From Cellulosimicrobium arenosum (GTDB taxonomy: Bacteria > Actinomycetota > Actinomycetes > Actinomycetales > Cellulomonadaceae), in contig NZ_JACYHB010000005.1 of assembly GCF_014837295.1 (NCBI RefSeq), forward strand, positions 62,001 to 126,000: a DNA stretch of 64,000 nucleotides, given 5' to 3'. The notes under the pieces were generated by a model. That model had not been told where the DNA came from, made no database searches, and saw only the letters and a program-made list of their open reading frames with translations. Of the stretch, positions 16,944 to 24,824 are shown piece after piece (position 1 is the stretch's first letter; each line of letters starts with the position of its first letter). Position numbers and translations under genes: made by a program.

Positions 16944-17573
16944 GTGGCCGAGTCGAGACGTACCCCCCGTTCCCGCATGACCGCGAGCCAGCGACGCGAG
17001 CAGCTGCTGGCCGTCAGCCGCGGCCTGTTCGCGGAGAAGGGGTTCGAGGGGACGAGCGTCGAGGAGATCGCCGCACGGGCCGAGGTGTCCAAGCCGGTCG
17101 TGTACGAGCACTTCGGGGGCAAGGAGGGGGTCTACGCCGTCGTCGTCGACCGCGAGGTGCAGTCCCTCACCGGCGCGCTGTCCGGCGCGCTCGACCAGGG
17201 CGGGCACCCCAAGGTCCTGCTCGAACGCACCGCGCTCGCCCTGCTGACCTACATCGAGACGAACGAGGACGGGTTCCGCATCCTCGTGCGGGACTCCCCC
17301 GTCGCGCAGGCGACCGGGACGTTCTCGAGCCTCATCGGCGACGTCGCGACCCAGGTCGAGCACCTGCTCGCCGACCAGTTCAAGACACGTGGTCTGGACC
17401 CCAAGGTCGCACCGATCTACGCGCAGATGCTCGTCGGGATGGTCGCGCTCACCGGCCAGTACTGGCTCGACGCGCGCAGCCCCAAGAAGACCGAGGTCGC
17501 CGCGCACCTGGTGAACCTGGCGTGGAACGGCCTGTCGAGCATGGAGCGCCGCCCGCGGCTCGTGACGCCCTGA
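16944..17573 (+). CDS. TetR/AcrR family regulator
   Basis: This 209-residue regulator has an N-terminal TetR helix-turn-helix (about residues 15-60: REQLLAVSRGLFAEKGFEGTS, then VSKPVVYEHFGGKEGVY) and an all-helical ligand/dimer domain. GTG 16944 has CATGAT ending 6 nt before it, fitting a leaderless transcript; an ATG twelve codons in is an alternative. It stands divergent from tRNA-Gln/glmU and just upstream of an ABC exporter pair. A TetR at this position relative to glmU is conserved in actinobacteria (Rv1019 in M. tuberculosis), so it need not control the exporter. Confidence 0.88.
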   Translation: MAESRRTPRSRMTASQRREQLLAVSRGLFAEKGFEGTSVEEIAARAEVSKPVVYEHFGGKEGVYAVVVDREVQSLTGALSGALDQGGHPKVLLERTALALLTYIETNEDGFRILVRDSPVAQATGTFSSLIGDVATQVEHLLADQFKTRGLDPKVAPIYAQMLVGMVALTGQYWLDARSPKKTEVAAHLVNLAWNGLSSMERRPRLVTP

Positions 17574-17631
17574 GACCGACACGTGACGAATGTCCCGGGT
17601 CCGCTGCCCGATCCGGTGGTTGGCTGTGTGC

Positions 17632-18624
17632 ATGCCTTCACTCGAGATCGACGGACTGACCAAGTCGTACGGCACGGTGCACGCGCTGCGCGGCACGTCG
17701 TTCGAGGTGCGCGCCGGGGAGATCTTCGGCTTCGTCGGCTCGAACGGGGCCGGCAAGACGACGACGATGCGCATCATCCTCGGCGTGCTCTCGTCCGACG
17801 GCGGCGAGGTCCGCTGGGACGGGAGCCGCATCGACCACGACGTGCGCCGGCGCATCGGGTACATGCCCGAGGAGCGCGGCCTGTACCCGCGCATGCGGGT
17901 CGGCGACCAGCTCACGTACCTCGCGCGCCTGCACGGGCTCTCCGCCCCGGACGCCCGGGCCGCGACGGAACGCTGGACCGAGACCCTGGGCGTCGCGTCC
18001 CGTCGCGACGACGAGGTGCAGAAGCTCTCGCTCGGCAACCAGCAGCGCGTCCAGCTCGCCGCGGCCCTCACGCACGACCCGGACCTCCTCGTGCTCGACG
18101 AGCCCTTCTCGGGCCTCGACCCCGTCGCGGTGGACGTCATGAGCGGCGTGCTGCGCGACCGCGCGGACGCGGGTGTGCCCGTCGTCTTCTCGTCCCACCA
18201 GCTCGAGCTGGTCGAGCGGCTGTGCGACCGCGTGGGCATCATCAAGGACGGCGCGATGGTCGAGGTCGGCACGATCGACGAGGTGCGGCGGACCGAGACC
18301 GAGCGCTGGGTCGTGGACGGACCACCGGGGTCGGAGTGGATCGGGTCCGTGCCCGGTGCGCGCGCGCTGAGCCTCGACGGGTCGCGCACCGTGGTGGAGC
18401 TGACCCCCGGCGAGGGGACCGGTGCCGAGAGCGGCCGCGAGCAGGACGTGCTGCGCGCGGCCCTCGCCGCCGGTCCGGTCCGCGAGTTCTCCCTCGTGCG
18501 ACCGACGCTGACGGAGTTGTACCGCGACGTCGTGAGCTCGCCCGTCGACGACGGCGCGGACGACGCTGCGGCCGCAGGCAAGACCCCGGGCACGACCCGG
18601 ACGACCACGGAGGTGTCGGCATGA
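17632..18624 (+). CDS. ABC exporter ATP-binding protein (NatA-like)
   Basis: This 330-residue ATPase has Walker A GSNGAGKTTT (about 38-47), signature LSLGNQQRVQLAAAL, Walker B LLVLDEPFSGLD and an H-loop SSHQLE. A DUF4162-type C-terminal extension is typical of ABC-2 exporters of the NatA/YhaQ kind. ATG 17632 is used because the protein then starts MPSLEIDGLTKSYG, as in relatives. The last codons overlap the permease start by 4 nt. The exported substrate is unknown. Confidence 0.92.
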   Translation: MPSLEIDGLTKSYGTVHALRGTSFEVRAGEIFGFVGSNGAGKTTTMRIILGVLSSDGGEVRWDGSRIDHDVRRRIGYMPEERGLYPRMRVGDQLTYLARLHGLSAPDARAATERWTETLGVASRRDDEVQKLSLGNQQRVQLAAALTHDPDLLVLDEPFSGLDPVAVDVMSGVLRDRADAGVPVVFSSHQLELVERLCDRVGIIKDGAMVEVGTIDEVRRTETERWVVDGPPGSEWIGSVPGARALSLDGSRTVVELTPGEGTGAESGREQDVLRAALAAGPVREFSLVRPTLTELYRDVVSSPVDDGADDAAAAGKTPGTTRTTTEVSA

Positions 18625-19859
18625 GCGCGAACCGGACTCCCGCCGTCGGGCAGCCGACCACCGGGACCCTGACCTCCTGGGGGTCGATCCGCCTCGTCGC
18701 GGGACGCGAGATCATGACGCGGCTGCGGTCGAGGTCGTTCGTGTGGCTGACCGTGGTGCTGGTCGCCGTCGTGGTGGCCGGCGGCTTCGTCCTCAACCTG
18801 GCGACCGGGTCCGGGCCGAGCGCCGAACGCGTCGGCGTGACGCCGGCAGCCGAGGAGCTCTCCGACTCGATCTCCGCGACCGGGGACGCCCTGGGAGCAC
18901 CGCTCGAGGTCGTCCCCGTCGCGGACGACGCGGCCGGGGAGGAGCAGGTGCGCGACGGCGACCTCGACGCGCTCGTCACCGGATCCGGGACGGACCTGAC
19001 CGTGGTGGTGGACACCGAACTGTCGGCGACCCTGACACCGGTCTTCGCGACGGTCGCGCAGCAGGCCGCGCTGTCCGACGCCGTCACCGAGCTCGGCGGC
19101 GACCCCGGGCAGGTCGCGGGCGAGATCGCGGGCGCGGAGCCGACCGTACGGACGATCGGCGAGCCGACCGAGTTCGACCCGACCCGCTACGTGACCGGCC
19201 TCGTCACCGGGGTCCTGCTGTTCATGTCCATCATGATCAGCGGCCAGCTCATCGCGCAGGGCGTCGTCGAGGAGAAGACGAGCCGCGTCGTCGAGCTGCT
19301 GCTCGCCACGGTCCGGCCGTGGCACCTCATGGCGGGCAAGGTCCTGGGCATCGGGCTCGTCGGGCTCGGGCAGGTCGCGCTCGTCGTGGTCGCCGGGGTC
19401 GGGACCGCGCTCGGGCTGGGCCTCGTCGACACGTCGACGATCGACCTGGGCGCCGCGGCGGCGTGGGCCCTCGTGTGGTTCGTCGTCGGCTTCGTGAGCT
19501 ACGCGCTGCTCATGGCCGGGCTGGGCGCGCTGGTCTCGCGCCAGGAGGACGTCGGCGCCGTGACGACGCCGGTCACGTTCCTCATGGTGGTGCCGTACGT
19601 CATCGGCATCTCGGTCGCCCCGTGGGCGCCGGACAACCCGCTCGTCGTGTGGTTGTCCTACATCCCGATGTTCTCGCCGCTGCTCATGCCGGTACGGATC
19701 GCGCTCGGCAGCGCCGAGACGTGGGAGGCGTTGCTCGCGCTGGGGCTCTCGCTGGTCGTCATCCCGCTGCTCGTGTGGCTCGCGGCGACGATCTACTCGA
19801 ACGCGGTCCTCCGGACCGGCGCACGCGTCAAGCTCAAGGACGCGCTGCGCACGTCGTGA
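18621..19859 (+). CDS. ABC-2 exporter permease (NatB-like)
   Basis: This 412-residue permease has one N-terminal transmembrane helix (about 40-60), a large extracytoplasmic domain (about 65-190) and then five to six C-terminal helices. EEKTSRVVELLLATVRPWHL is the conserved cytoplasmic coupling segment of the ABC-2/NatB family. The ATGA overlap with the ATPase gene makes a two-gene operon. A perfect 12-bp stem hairpin follows the stop. It is probably a sodium or drug exporter subunit. Confidence 0.88.
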   Translation: MSANRTPAVGQPTTGTLTSWGSIRLVAGREIMTRLRSRSFVWLTVVLVAVVVAGGFVLNLATGSGPSAERVGVTPAAEELSDSISATGDALGAPLEVVPVADDAAGEEQVRDGDLDALVTGSGTDLTVVVDTELSATLTPVFATVAQQAALSDAVTELGGDPGQVAGEIAGAEPTVRTIGEPTEFDPTRYVTGLVTGVLLFMSIMISGQLIAQGVVEEKTSRVVELLLATVRPWHLMAGKVLGIGLVGLGQVALVVVAGVGTALGLGLVDTSTIDLGAAAAWALVWFVVGFVSYALLMAGLGALVSRQEDVGAVTTPVTFLMVVPYVIGISVAPWAPDNPLVVWLSYIPMFSPLLMPVRIALGSAETWEALLALGLSLVVIPLLVWLAATIYSNAVLRTGARVKLKDALRTS

Positions 19860-19864
19860 CCGCG

Positions 19865-19893
19865 GGGAGGGCCCGGCGCCACCGGGCCCTCCC
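19865..19893 (+). terminator. Hairpin after the NatAB-like operon
   Basis: Arms GGGAGGGCCCGG (19865-19876) and CCGGGCCCTCCC (19882-19893) pair perfectly over 12 bp with a 5-nt loop, starting 5 bp after the permease stop. There is no T-run, as is usual in high-GC actinobacteria. Confidence 0.65.
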
Positions 19894-19921
19894 TCAGCCC
19901 GGGACCGGTCGCGCCCCGGGT

Positions 19922-19959
19922 CATCAAGAGTCTTGATGTCGAGAGATGTCGAGTAGTCT
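19922..19959 (+). promoter_or_regulatory. MarR-type operator and promoter
   Basis: CATCAAGA-G-TCTTGATG (19922-19938) is a 17-bp palindrome with a single central base, of the kind bound by MarR-family repressors. A -10-like TAGTCT (19954-19959) ends 6 nt before the ATG of the downstream marR gene. The palindrome covers the -35 position, so autorepression is likely, with possible extension to the MFS gene. Confidence 0.65.
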
Positions 19960-19965
19960 CGCGTC

Positions 19966-20472
19966 ATGGAGCAGCACTGCGACGTCGGACCCGACGAGGT
20001 CGACCGGATCGTCGCGGCCTGGCACCGCGAGCGCCCCGACCTCGACGTCGAGCCGCTCACGGTCTTCTCCCGCGTCGACCGCCTCGCGCGCCACCTCGAT
20101 CGCGCACGACGCACCGCGTTCGCCCGGGTCCACCTCGAGACGTGGGAGTTCGACGTCCTGTCCGCCTTGCGCCGCGCGGGCGACCCGTACCGGCTGTCGC
20201 CCGGCGCGCTCGTCACCCAGACGCTCGTCACGAGCGGCACCATGACCAACCGGATCGACCGGCTCGAGGCGCGCGGCCTCGTCGAGCGCCGCCGCTCCCC
20301 CGACGACCGTCGCGGTGTCCTCGTGGGTCTCACCGCCGAGGGGCTGGACCGCGTCGATGCCGCGATGACGGACCTGCTGGCGGTCGAGGCCCAGGTCCTC
20401 GACGTCCTCGCACCGGGCGAGCGCCCCGCGCTCGCCGCGCTCCTGCGCGCCGTCGTGGGACAGTTCGACTAG
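19966..20472 (+). CDS. MarR family regulator
   Basis: This 168-residue protein has a winged-helix core: TWEFDVLSALRRAGDPYRLS, PGALVTQTLVTSGTMTNRID as recognition helix region, and the wing LEARGLVERRRSPDDRRGV. These are the classic MarR DNA-binding signatures. A perfect 17-bp palindrome overlaps its promoter, and it is followed by an MFS exporter on the same strand 47 bp downstream. It probably represses itself and that exporter until a small ligand binds. The N-terminal CDVGPDEVDRIVAAW helix is longer than in minimal MarR proteins. Confidence 0.92.
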   Translation: MEQHCDVGPDEVDRIVAAWHRERPDLDVEPLTVFSRVDRLARHLDRARRTAFARVHLETWEFDVLSALRRAGDPYRLSPGALVTQTLVTSGTMTNRIDRLEARGLVERRRSPDDRRGVLVGLTAEGLDRVDAAMTDLLAVEAQVLDVLAPGERPALAALLRAVVGQFD

Positions 20473-20519
20473 CACCTCGACGCGCCCGCTACCCGGCACA
20501 CATCGGGAGATCGGCACCC

Positions 20520-21779
20520 ATGACCCCGCCACGACGACGACCCGCCTTCCGGGGCGGGATCGACGGCGTCCTGCTCGTCGCCGTGCTGCTCGTGGCCGTC
20601 AACCTGCGTGCACCGATCACGTCGGTGCCGCCGGTCGTGACCGACGTCGCGGCCGACCTCCACCTCACCGCGGCCGCGGCCGGTCTCCTCACCGGCATCC
20701 CGGTGCTGTGCTTCGCGCTCGCCACGCCCGCGGTGGCCGGGCTCCTCGGACGATCGTCGCTGCGCACGGCGATCGCGATCGCGCTCGCGCTCATCCTCAC
20801 CGGCACGCTGCTGCGCTCGGCGGACCTCAGCGGGTTCGGTCTCGGGTACGGCAGCACGTTCGCCGGGACCGTGCTGCTCGGCCTGGGCATCACGACCGCG
20901 AACCTCGCCGTCCCGATGATCGCGCAGCGCGACTTCCCCGGCCACGTGCGTACCGTGACCGGGCTCTACACGGCCGCGATCAACGTCGGCACCGTCGCGA
21001 CGACGGCCCTGACCGCGCCGCTCGCCGGCCTCGTCGGATGGCGCTGGGCGCTCGCTTCGTGGGGTGTCCTCGCGGTCGTCGCGCTCGTGTGGTGGTGGCG
21101 AGTCGTCCCCCACGACGCGCCGGCACGACCCGGCGCGACGAAGGCCGCGGCGTCGGGCGTGGTCGGTCCGGGGGCGACGGCCCCCGGCGCGGAGCGGAGC
21201 GTCCTCGCGACGCCGTTCACGTGGGGGCTGTGCGCGATGTTCGCGCTGCAGTCGTCCAGCTTCTACGCGCTCACGGCGTGGCTGCCGCTCATCCTGGAGG
21301 GCCTCGCCGGCATCCCGCGCAGCGCGTCGGGCGGCGCCGCGTCGTTGTTCCAGGGCTTCGCGATCGTGGGCGGGCTCGCCGTCCCGCTCGCCGCCCGCCG
21401 GTTCTCAGGGCGTCAGTCGTTCGCGGCGGTCGCGGTCCTGTGGCTCGCCCTGCCCGCCGGCCTCCTCGTCGCACCCGAGGCCTGGGCGGTGTGGGCCTCG
21501 ATGGCCGGGATCGCCCAGGCGGCGAACTTCGTCGTCATCTTCACGCTCGTCGCGCACCGGTTCCCGACGGCCGCCCGCGCGCGAGCGGCGTCGGCCACCG
21601 TCCAGACCGTCGGCTACTCCTTCGCGGCGCTCGCCCCCACGGCTGCGGGCGCGTTGCACACGCTGACGGGGACGTGGACGACGCCGGTCGCGATCGTGCT
21701 CGGCGCGCTGCTGGTCATGACGGGGATCGGGCTGGTGCTGACGGGCCGCCCGCGCGGGCAGCAGCCCACCGCACGGTAG
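20520..21779 (+). CDS. MFS transporter, CynX/NimT family
   Basis: This 419-residue, twelve-TM permease starts at ATG 20520 with GGGAGA upstream. The first segment, LVAVNLRAPITSVPPVV, is the characteristic motif of the CynX/NimT (cyanate and 2-nitroimidazole transporter) branch. LLTGIPVLCFALATPAVAG follows, and the hydrophobic segments pair into two six-helix halves with a cytoplasmic loop near residues 195-225. It probably exports or imports a small organic solute under control of the adjacent MarR protein. Substrate is not determinable. Confidence 0.88.
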   Translation: MTPPRRRPAFRGGIDGVLLVAVLLVAVNLRAPITSVPPVVTDVAADLHLTAAAAGLLTGIPVLCFALATPAVAGLLGRSSLRTAIAIALALILTGTLLRSADLSGFGLGYGSTFAGTVLLGLGITTANLAVPMIAQRDFPGHVRTVTGLYTAAINVGTVATTALTAPLAGLVGWRWALASWGVLAVVALVWWWRVVPHDAPARPGATKAAASGVVGPGATAPGAERSVLATPFTWGLCAMFALQSSSFYALTAWLPLILEGLAGIPRSASGGAASLFQGFAIVGGLAVPLAARRFSGRQSFAAVAVLWLALPAGLLVAPEAWAVWASMAGIAQAANFVVIFTLVAHRFPTAARARAASATVQTVGYSFAALAPTAAGALHTLTGTWTTPVAIVLGALLVMTGIGLVLTGRPRGQQPTAR

Positions 21780-21808
21780 CCGCCGCCCGACGTCGACCCC
21801 GAGAGCCC

Positions 21809-21862
21809 TTGCCATCGGTCAACGTACGTGTTTATGGTGTAAACATCGTTTATGGCATACAC
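21809..21862 (+). promoter_or_regulatory. Promoter with two tandem TetR-type operators
   Basis: TTGCCA (21809-21814) and TATGGT (21833-21838) are 18 bp apart and form a plausible promoter for the DrrAB-type operon. The near-palindrome GTTTATGGTGTAAAC (21830-21844) and a second copy, GTTTATGGCATACAC (21848-21862), start 18 bp apart and overlap or follow the -10. They fit repression by the TetR protein encoded downstream at 23795. Confidence 0.6.
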
Positions 21863-21912
21863 ATCGTGTGCGCCGCACACAGACTGCACCGACCGACGAG
21901 AAGGAGAATGCG

Positions 21913-22860
21913 ATGGACCAGCCGATGATCGCCGTCCAGGGGCTCGAGAAGTCCTACGGCGCCCACCACGTGCTGCGGGGCGTCGACCTCACGGTCCGCC
22001 ACGGCGAGATCTACGCGCTGCTCGGGCAGAACGGCGCCGGCAAGACCACGGCGGTCAACATCCTCACGACCCTCGTCCGACCGGATGCGGGCACCGCGAG
22101 GATCGGGGGCGCCGACGTCACGACCGACGCCGGCCGGGTCCGCGAGCTCATCGCGCTCACCGGCCAGTACGCGGCGGTGGACGAGTTCCAGACCGGCGCG
22201 GAGAACCTCGTCATGATGGCGGACCTCGCCCACCTGCCCCGGCGCACCGTGCGCACCCGCGCGGCCGAGCTGCTCGAGCGGTTCGACCTGACCGCAGCCG
22301 CGGGCCGACGCGTCGGGACCTACTCGGGCGGGATGCGTCGGCGCCTCGACCTGGCGATCAGCCTCGTCGCGGACCCGGCGCTCCTCGTGCTCGACGAGCC
22401 CACGACGGGCCTCGACCCCGCCTCGCGCTCCCAGCTCTGGGAGGTCGTCCGTGGCCTCGCGGCCGACGGGACGACCGTCCTGCTCACCACGCAGTACCTC
22501 GAGGAGGCCGACCGCCTGGCCGACACGATCGCCGTCCTGCACGACGGCCGCGTCGCCGCGCGCGGCACGGCGAGCGAGCTCAAGTCCCTCGTCGCGGGCG
22601 ACCACGTGCGCGTCGCGTTCGAGGACCGCGCGAGCCTCGCCGCGGCGACCGACCTCGCGGCCGGGCTCGGCATGGTGTCGACCACGACCGACGACAAGGA
22701 CCTGTCCCTGTCCGCACCCAGCGCCGACCCCGTGCGCACCATCCGCGACCTGCTCGCGGCGGCCGACACGCACCGGCTCGCCGTCAGCGGAGTCAGCGTC
22801 GTCAAGCCCACGCTCGACGACGTGTTCCTCGCCCTGACCTCGAAGGAGACCGCACGATGA
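21913..22860 (+). CDS. Daunorubicin-resistance type ABC ATPase (DrrA family)
   Basis: This 315-residue ATPase begins MDQPMIAVQGLEKSYGAHHV at ATG 21913, with AAGGAG at ideal spacing. It shows Walker A GQNGAGKTT, signature YSGGMRRRLDLAISL, Walker B LLVLDEPTTGLD and the DrrA-type TTQYLEEADRLAD H-loop. The C-terminal half carries the DrrA extension ending VKPTLDDVFLALT. It overlaps its permease gene by 4 nt. It probably drives drug export and is probably regulated by the TetR at 23795. Confidence 0.92.
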   Translation: MDQPMIAVQGLEKSYGAHHVLRGVDLTVRHGEIYALLGQNGAGKTTAVNILTTLVRPDAGTARIGGADVTTDAGRVRELIALTGQYAAVDEFQTGAENLVMMADLAHLPRRTVRTRAAELLERFDLTAAAGRRVGTYSGGMRRRLDLAISLVADPALLVLDEPTTGLDPASRSQLWEVVRGLAADGTTVLLTTQYLEEADRLADTIAVLHDGRVAARGTASELKSLVAGDHVRVAFEDRASLAAATDLAAGLGMVSTTTDDKDLSLSAPSADPVRTIRDLLAAADTHRLAVSGVSVVKPTLDDVFLALTSKETAR

Positions 22861-23681
22861 CCACCACGACCCTGCCGGCCCGCGCGACGCGCGGCGTGCC
22901 CGCGACCCGTCGCCCCCAGTCCGTCGGCACGGCCGTGCGCGACGTACGCACGATGGTCGCGCGCGAGACGCGGCGCCAGCTGCGCAGCGTCGACGGGCTG
23001 GTCACCGCCCTCGTCCTGCCGGTCGCGATCATGCTCGTGTTCGTGGTGATCTTCGGCGGTGCCATCTCGGGCGGCAGCGGCGACTACATCGACTACGTCG
23101 TGCCGGGCGTCCTGGTCATGTGCCTCGGGTTCGGCTCGGCGACCGCCGCCACCGCGGTCGCGCAGGACATGACGAGCGGCACGATCGACCGCTTCAAGAC
23201 GCTGCCGATCTTCGGCCCGTCGGCGCTGTGGGGCCACGTCCTGGCGAGCGTCGCCCGCAACCTCGTCTCGGCGTGCACCGTCGTGCTCGTGGCGGTCGCC
23301 CTCGGCTTCCGGCCCGACGCCGGCCCGCTGGGCTGGGTGGGCGTCGTGGGCTTCGCGGTGCTCGCCGTCCTCGCCTTCACGTGGCTGAGCGCGGCTCTCG
23401 GCCTGGTGCTGAGCGTGGACGCGTCGCAGTCGGTGAACATGCTGTTCCTGTTCGTGCCCTATCTCAGCTCGGGCTTCGTCCCCGTCGACACCATGCCGAC
23501 GTGGCTGCACGGCTTCGCCGAGCACCAGCCGTTCACGCCGATCATCGAGACGCTGCGCGGCCTGCTCTCCGGCTCGGGGGACGGCGCCACCGCGGCGGCG
23601 GCGACAGCCTGGCTAGCAGGAACCCTGATCGTGAGCACCACGGCCGGCTCGATCCTCTACCATCACCGCACGGCTCGCTGA
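22857..23681 (+). CDS. ABC-2 type permease (DrrB family)
   Basis: This 274-residue permease has six predicted helices. The N-terminal cytoplasmic stretch VRDVRTMVARETRRQLRS leads to TM1. TAVAQDMTSGTIDRFKTLPI is the conserved loop of DrrB-type permeases, and YLSSGFVPVDTMPTWL lies near the C-terminal helices. It forms the membrane channel partner of the preceding ATPase (ATGA overlap). A large inverted repeat follows its stop. Confidence 0.9.
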   Translation: MTTTTLPARATRGVPATRRPQSVGTAVRDVRTMVARETRRQLRSVDGLVTALVLPVAIMLVFVVIFGGAISGGSGDYIDYVVPGVLVMCLGFGSATAATAVAQDMTSGTIDRFKTLPIFGPSALWGHVLASVARNLVSACTVVLVAVALGFRPDAGPLGWVGVVGFAVLAVLAFTWLSAALGLVLSVDASQSVNMLFLFVPYLSSGFVPVDTMPTWLHGFAEHQPFTPIIETLRGLLSGSGDGATAAAATAWLAGTLIVSTTAGSILYHHRTAR

Positions 23682-23695
23682 CCATGCCCCTACCT

Positions 23696-23761
23696 CCCGT
23701 CGAGCATGTGCCCGTGTCCCGTCCCGAGCCCGGAACAGGCCGCAGGCACATGCTCGGCGGG
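23696..23761. repeat. 17-bp inverted repeat (one mismatch) with 32-nt spacer
   Basis: The left arm at 23696-23712 (core GAGCATGTGCC) and right arm at 23745-23761 (core GGCACATGCTC) match at 16 of 17 positions. It lies between the DrrB-type permease stop and the TetR start. It could be the operon terminator or a paired binding site for the TetR protein, since each arm contains a near-palindrome GCATGTGC. Confidence 0.6.
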
Positions 23762-23794
23762 GACGGGTGGGTGTGGGTCGGGGATGATGGTTCG

Positions 23795-24799
23795 ATGAGT
23801 GATGTGAGTGAGCTTCCGCACCGACTCGCGCTCGCGTGGGGGGTGGCCGAGCGGCCCGAGCGTGCGCCGAAGCGTGAGCTGAGCATCGAGCGGATCGTCG
23901 AGGCCGCCGTCGAGATCGCCGACACCGACGGCCTCGCGGCGGTCTCGATGGCGAAGGTCGCGCAGAGCCTCGGCTTCACGACGATGTCTCTCTACCGGTA
24001 CGTGACGAGCAAGGACGACCTGCTGCTGCTCATGCAGGAGGCCGTGCTCGACGTCGAGTACCCCCCGGCGCACGACCCGGCCGACTGGCGCGCCGAGCTG
24101 CGGGAATGGGTGCAGTTCACGATGGAGCTCTTCCGGGCACACACCTGGTACCTCTCGATCCCGGTCACCGGCGCCCCGTTCACGCCGAACAACCTGCGCG
24201 CGGCGGACGCCGGTCTCCGCGCGCTGCGCTCCACCCCGCTCGACGAGGAGGAGAAGATGTCCGTCATCCTCCTGACCAGCGGGTACACGAAGAGCGCGGT
24301 ACAGCTCGAGGCCGACCTGGCCCGAGCCGAGCACTCCCCCGACGGCGTACCGGACGAGGCGGCCGTCGTCGCGGCGCTGCGCACGCTCGTGGACGACGTG
24401 CGCTTCCCGAACCTGTACCCGCTGGTCGACTCCGGGGCGTACGGCGGAGAGGGCCAGATCGACGACACGGCGTGGGGGCTCGAACGCATCCTCGACGGGC
24501 TCGAGAGCTACGTCGGGGTGCGCGCCGCCGGCGCCCCCGGGGCAGGTCGCGACGTCCGCTCGGAGCAGGACCCGGGCGGGACGGAGCCCGACGAGGAGGC
24601 GGACGACGCCGGGCACGACCAGGTGTCCGCGCACGCGCGAGATCCCCGGGTGAAGCGAGCCGCGCTCCAGCGGCGCGACGCCGAACGGCGCCTGCGGGAG
24701 GCGCAGAAGTCGGTGCGCGAGCTCGAGAGGTCGCTGCGCGACGCGCGACGGGCAGAGCGCGACGCCGTGCGGGCGGCAGTGGAGAAGTCCCGGGACTGA
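23795..24799 (+). CDS. TetR family regulator with C-terminal coiled-coil tail
   Basis: This 334-residue protein has an N-terminal HTH: LSIERIVEAAVEIADTDGLA, then AKVAQSLGFTTMSLYRYVTS. A TetR_C_1-type ligand domain of the TetR/TcR class follows (about 90-225). About 110 extra residues follow: an acidic linker, then a Lys/Arg/Glu heptad-rich helix (RRLREAQKSVRELERSLRDA) that should form a coiled coil. ATG 23795 has GATGAT ending 6 nt upstream. Position after the DrrAB-type genes suggests it controls them. The tail is unusual for TetR proteins of this size class. Confidence 0.88.
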   Translation: MSDVSELPHRLALAWGVAERPERAPKRELSIERIVEAAVEIADTDGLAAVSMAKVAQSLGFTTMSLYRYVTSKDDLLLLMQEAVLDVEYPPAHDPADWRAELREWVQFTMELFRAHTWYLSIPVTGAPFTPNNLRAADAGLRALRSTPLDEEEKMSVILLTSGYTKSAVQLEADLARAEHSPDGVPDEAAVVAALRTLVDDVRFPNLYPLVDSGAYGGEGQIDDTAWGLERILDGLESYVGVRAAGAPGAGRDVRSEQDPGGTEPDEEADDAGHDQVSAHARDPRVKRAALQRRDAERRLREAQKSVRELERSLRDARRAERDAVRAAVEKSRD

Positions 24800-24824
24800 C
24801 GCAGGGACCGCGAGCCGACCGCCG

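Noticed and set aside
17583-18620. Open frame continuous with the NatB-like permease, suggesting a fused protein
   Set aside because: This part overlaps the ATPase gene in another frame and has no recognisable domain; the permease starts cleanly at 18621 with an ATGA overlap.
16233-20333. Very long open frame on the minus strand across glmU, TetR and the ABC genes
   Set aside because: It is an artefact of high GC in a frame opposite real genes; its product is low-complexity Arg/Asp/Pro and it crosses tRNA-Gln.
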